Assembly: GCA_035543875.1 (NCBI GenBank)
Contig: DATKIY010000038.1
Location: 1 to 8,563 of the forward strand
Source of the DNA: DATKIY01 sp035543875
GTDB taxonomy: Bacteria > Actinomycetota > Actinomycetes > JAHEKZ01
Length of the DNA stretch: 8,563 nucleotides
Reading direction: 5' to 3'
Part shown: positions 6,893-8,563 of the stretch, piece by piece
Numbering within the stretch: the stretch's first letter is position 1
How the letters are laid out: every line of letters starts with the position of its first letter
Translations under genes and position numbers: made by a program
Notes under the pieces: model-generated
Told to the model about the DNA's origin: nothing
The model's database searches: none
The model's input: only the letters and a program-made list of their open reading frames with translations

Positions 6893-6918
6893 AACGCCTA
6901 GAACGTTGGACGGATTCC
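6893..6918 (-). promoter_or_regulatory. SigR/SigH-type stress promoter for rbpA
   Basis: On the minus strand GGAAT (6918-6914) is followed by an 18-nt spacer and GTT (6895-6893). This is the full consensus for Streptomyces SigR and mycobacterial SigH-type ECF sigma factors (GGAAT-N18-GTT). The predicted transcript starts near 6886, giving a leader of about 90 nt before the rbpA ATG. Streptomyces rbpA is a known SigR target, so the match is both strong in sequence and expected from the family. Confidence 0.75.
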
Positions 6919-6923
6919 CCGTC

Positions 6924-6954
6924 GGAAAGGATCCCGACTCAGTCGAATCTTTCC
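6924..6954. repeat. Imperfect palindrome beside the rbpA promoter
   Basis: The arms GGAAAGGAT...CGAC and GTCG...ATCTTTCC pair with one or two bulged bases around a TCA loop, giving about 12 base pairs. The palindrome lies 5 nt upstream of the rbpA -35 element and downstream of the transporter terminator. Neither side has a T run, so it is not a standard intrinsic terminator. It could be a regulator site or a backup hairpin for the transporter message. The remaining intergenic DNA between rbpA and the transporter shows nothing else I can name. Confidence 0.45.
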
Positions 6955-6980
6955 CCGAATTCTACTGGATCAAACCGGGC

Positions 6981-7017
6981 AAAAAGTACGCCAAACGGGG
7001 GCTACACGACCGTTGGC
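6981..7017 (-). terminator. Intrinsic terminator overlapping the transporter stop codon
   Basis: Read on the minus strand, GCCAACGG (7017-7010) pairs with CCGTTTGGC (6998-6990) with one bulged T and an 11-nt loop that contains the TAG stop. Four T-tract residues plus one (6985-6981) follow 4 nt after the stem. It would end the phosphodiesterase-transporter message before the rbpA promoter. Confidence 0.5.
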
Positions 7018-8339
7018 GGCGTGTTACCCACAGCCAAAATGGCCTCACGCACGCGAAGCCGGAGCAGCAGGAGCCCCCCAAGCACAAAGAACGTGACCAG
7101 GATCACGATCGCGACCCGGTAAGAACCCGACATTTCGTACGCCACAGCGAACGCGGCGGTGCCCAGCCAGCTCGTGCCGCGCTCAGAAATCTCGTAGAAG
7201 GAGAAGTACTCGGCCTCCTGCGACCGAGGGATTAGTTGAGAGAACAACGAACGTGACAGTGCTTGGGAGCCGCCCAGTACGAAGCCGATCACCGCCGCCA
7301 GGGCAAACAGGGGAGCGGGGGAGTTGGCCGGCAGGAAATAGGCGGCGACCAGCACCCCTGTCCAAACCACCAGGCTCAGCAAGATCACTCGTTGCGCGCC
7401 CAACCGGCCAGCCAGTCGTCCCAACGCCAAGGCGCCAACGCACGCCACGAACTGCACCAGCAGGATCACCGACGCTGACGTACTCGTGCCGAGCAGCAAC
7501 TCCTTTTCGATGTATACAGCGGCCAACGCCACAACCGTCTGGATGCCGTCGTTGTAGAGGAGGTAGGCAACCAGGAACAACACGGTCTGCGGAAAGCGCC
7601 GCATCTGCGAAACGGTGTGAGCCAGCTGTCGAAATCCTGCGCTGACCACCCAGCCATCGCTCACCACTGCCGGCGTTCGGTTACGCAGCCGAGTGAGCGG
7701 GATCAGCGTGAACCCGGCCCACCAGACGCCCGCACTAAGCAGGCTAACCCGAACCGCTTGACCCTCAGTCAAACCCACCGCGTCGTGGCCGAGGAAAAGC
7801 GCGAGGTTGCACGACAACAAGATTGCGCCACCGAGGTACCCGAGCGACCACCCCCGCGATGACACGCGGTCACGTTCGTCCGGTTCGGCGATCTGTGGGA
7901 GAAACGCGTTGTAAACGACAATCGAGATCCCGAACGCAAGGTTCGCCACGACCAGAAGCAGGCCGCCGAGCCGGTAGCTGTCGCCCTCAAGGAAGAACAT
8001 CAACATTGTTGCCGCGGCGCCGATGAATGCGAACGTCGCCAGCAGTTCTCGTTTACGAGCAGAACGGTCCGCAATTGCTCCCATCACTGGCAGGACCGCC
8101 ACCTGCAACAACACGGACAAAGACACGATCCACGAGAAGTACGAGACGGGGCGAATATTCCAGAGTAGGAAACCGACCCGACCGTTCTCTGCTGCCGCGT
8201 TCTCCGCAAGCGTGATGAGGTAGGGACCCAGAAACACCGTGATGACGGTCGTCGAGAAGGCCGAGTTCGCCCAGTCGTAGAAGTACCAACCGCGTTGTTC
8301 GCGAATGCGACTTCTCGACGAGAGCTCTTGCTGGGTCAA
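7002..8339 (-). CDS. MFS transporter, UMF1/Atg22-like family
   Basis: This 445-residue protein has about twelve hydrophobic segments and belongs to the UMF1 group of the major facilitator superfamily, related to yeast Atg22. Signatures are RGWYFYDWANSAFSTTVITVFLGPYL (16-41), MGAIADRSARKRE as the inter-helix loop motif between TM2 and TM3, NAFLPQIAEPDERDRVSSRGWSLGYLGGA, YLLYNDGIQTVV, and GGSQALSRSLFSQLIPRSQEAEYFSFYEISERGTSWLG. The last is the most diagnostic. Substrates of bacterial members are largely unknown; Atg22 exports amino acids from the vacuole. The start is a TTG that shares TTGA with the stop of the phosphodiesterase gene, with only a poor upstream ribosome-binding site, so expression probably depends on coupling. 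No better in-frame start precedes the conserved RGWYFYDWANS motif. Confidence 0.9.
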   Translation of the reverse strand: MTQQELSSRSRIREQRGWYFYDWANSAFSTTVITVFLGPYLITLAENAAAENGRVGFLLWNIRPVSYFSWIVSLSVLLQVAVLPVMGAIADRSARKRELLATFAFIGAAATMLMFFLEGDSYRLGGLLLVVANLAFGISIVVYNAFLPQIAEPDERDRVSSRGWSLGYLGGAILLSCNLALFLGHDAVGLTEGQAVRVSLLSAGVWWAGFTLIPLTRLRNRTPAVVSDGWVVSAGFRQLAHTVSQMRRFPQTVLFLVAYLLYNDGIQTVVALAAVYIEKELLLGTSTSASVILLVQFVACVGALALGRLAGRLGAQRVILLSLVVWTGVLVAAYFLPANSPAPLFALAAVIGFVLGGSQALSRSLFSQLIPRSQEAEYFSFYEISERGTSWLGTAAFAVAYEMSGSYRVAIVILVTFFVLGGLLLLRLRVREAILAVGNTPPTVV

Positions 8340-8563
8340 TGCTGTTCCGTCCGCCAGATGCCGCGAGCTGAGAAGACGCTCCGGAGCACCTCAGGGTCGT
8401 CGCTCATGATTCCGTCGACTCCGCGCTCGAGGAGGGATTCCATCGACGATCGCTCATTGACCGTCCAGACATGGATGGGCAAGCCCACGTCGTGACATCC
8501 GGTCAGCAGTTTCGAATCCAACAGCGGAAGGCGGGAAGGTCCCATGGGGAGCTGAACGACGTC
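8336..8563 (-). CDS. Glycerophosphodiester phosphodiesterase, C-terminal fragment
   Basis: The gene enters from the right edge in frame; the last 75 residues are present, against roughly 230-270 for the family. These enzymes cut glycerophosphodiesters to glycerol-3-phosphate and an alcohol. The fragment shows the C-terminal barrel strands: VVQLPMG at its start, then GLPIHVWTVNE with the typical Trp-Thr-Val-Asn, and LLERGVDGIMSDDPEVLRSVF. The catalytic His and metal-binding Glu/Asp residues lie in the missing N-terminal part, so activity cannot be judged. An ATG at 8545 is internal and not a start. The TGA overlaps the transporter TTG, and the two genes form one transcription unit. The gene is cut by the window edge, not broken. 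Confidence 0.88.
   Translation of the reverse strand, partial: DVVQLPMGPSRLPLLDSKLLTGCHDVGLPIHVWTVNERSSMESLLERGVDGIMSDDPEVLRSVFSARGIWRTEQH

Noticed and set aside
6906..7235. Plus-strand open frame starting in the rbpA-transporter gap
   Set aside because: It runs into the antisense of the transporter, has no good ribosome-binding site and is polar low-complexity sequence without a recognisable family.

Overview
The window looks like chromosomal DNA of an actinobacterium. The evidence is a zinc-finger RbpA (an RNA-polymerase-binding protein restricted to Actinobacteria), the order lnt - polyprenol-phosphomannose synthase - fxsA facing a convergent rbpA, and many GTG/TTG starts with short gene overlaps. 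I cannot name a genus. Nearly all of the DNA is coding, and no RNA gene, CRISPR array, insertion sequence or prophage is visible.

Left part (2-3480, + strand): the C-terminal end of a YtcJ-type metal-dependent amidohydrolase, then three genes of anaerobic-type lysine breakdown. These are kamD and kamE (alpha and beta subunits of adenosylcobalamin- and PLP-dependent lysine 5,6-aminomutase) and kal (3-aminobutyryl-CoA ammonia-lyase, a hotdog-fold protein). kamD starts 17 nt after the amidohydrolase stop, and kamD/kamE and kamE/kal overlap by ATGA, so the block reads as one translationally coupled operon. The intermediate steps (3,5-diaminohexanoate dehydrogenase and the 3-keto-5-aminohexanoate cleavage enzyme), lysine 2,3-aminomutase and any aminomutase reactivase are not in the window.

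Middle part (3520-6370, + strand): a cell-envelope cluster of lnt (apolipoprotein N-acyltransferase), ppm/dpm (polyprenol monophosphomannose synthase) and fxsA (small membrane protein). The genes overlap by 1-4 nt. A TANNNT box just before the lnt GTG suggests the cluster has its own leaderless promoter, separate from the lysine genes.

Right part (6428-8563, - strand): rbpA converges on fxsA and has a strong ribosome-binding site. Upstream of it lies an excellent match to a SigR/SigH-type stress promoter (GGAAT-N18-GTT). Further right, a glycerophosphodiester phosphodiesterase (cut by the window edge) overlaps a UMF1/Atg22-like MFS transporter by TTGA. The transporter ends in a probable intrinsic terminator that overlaps its stop codon.

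No wholly new system is evident. The points most worth a second look are the lysine-fermentation operon set among actinobacterial housekeeping genes, a lysine-rich tail on KamE, the coupled amidohydrolase of unknown role, and the thiol-stress-type promoter with an adjacent palindrome upstream of rbpA.
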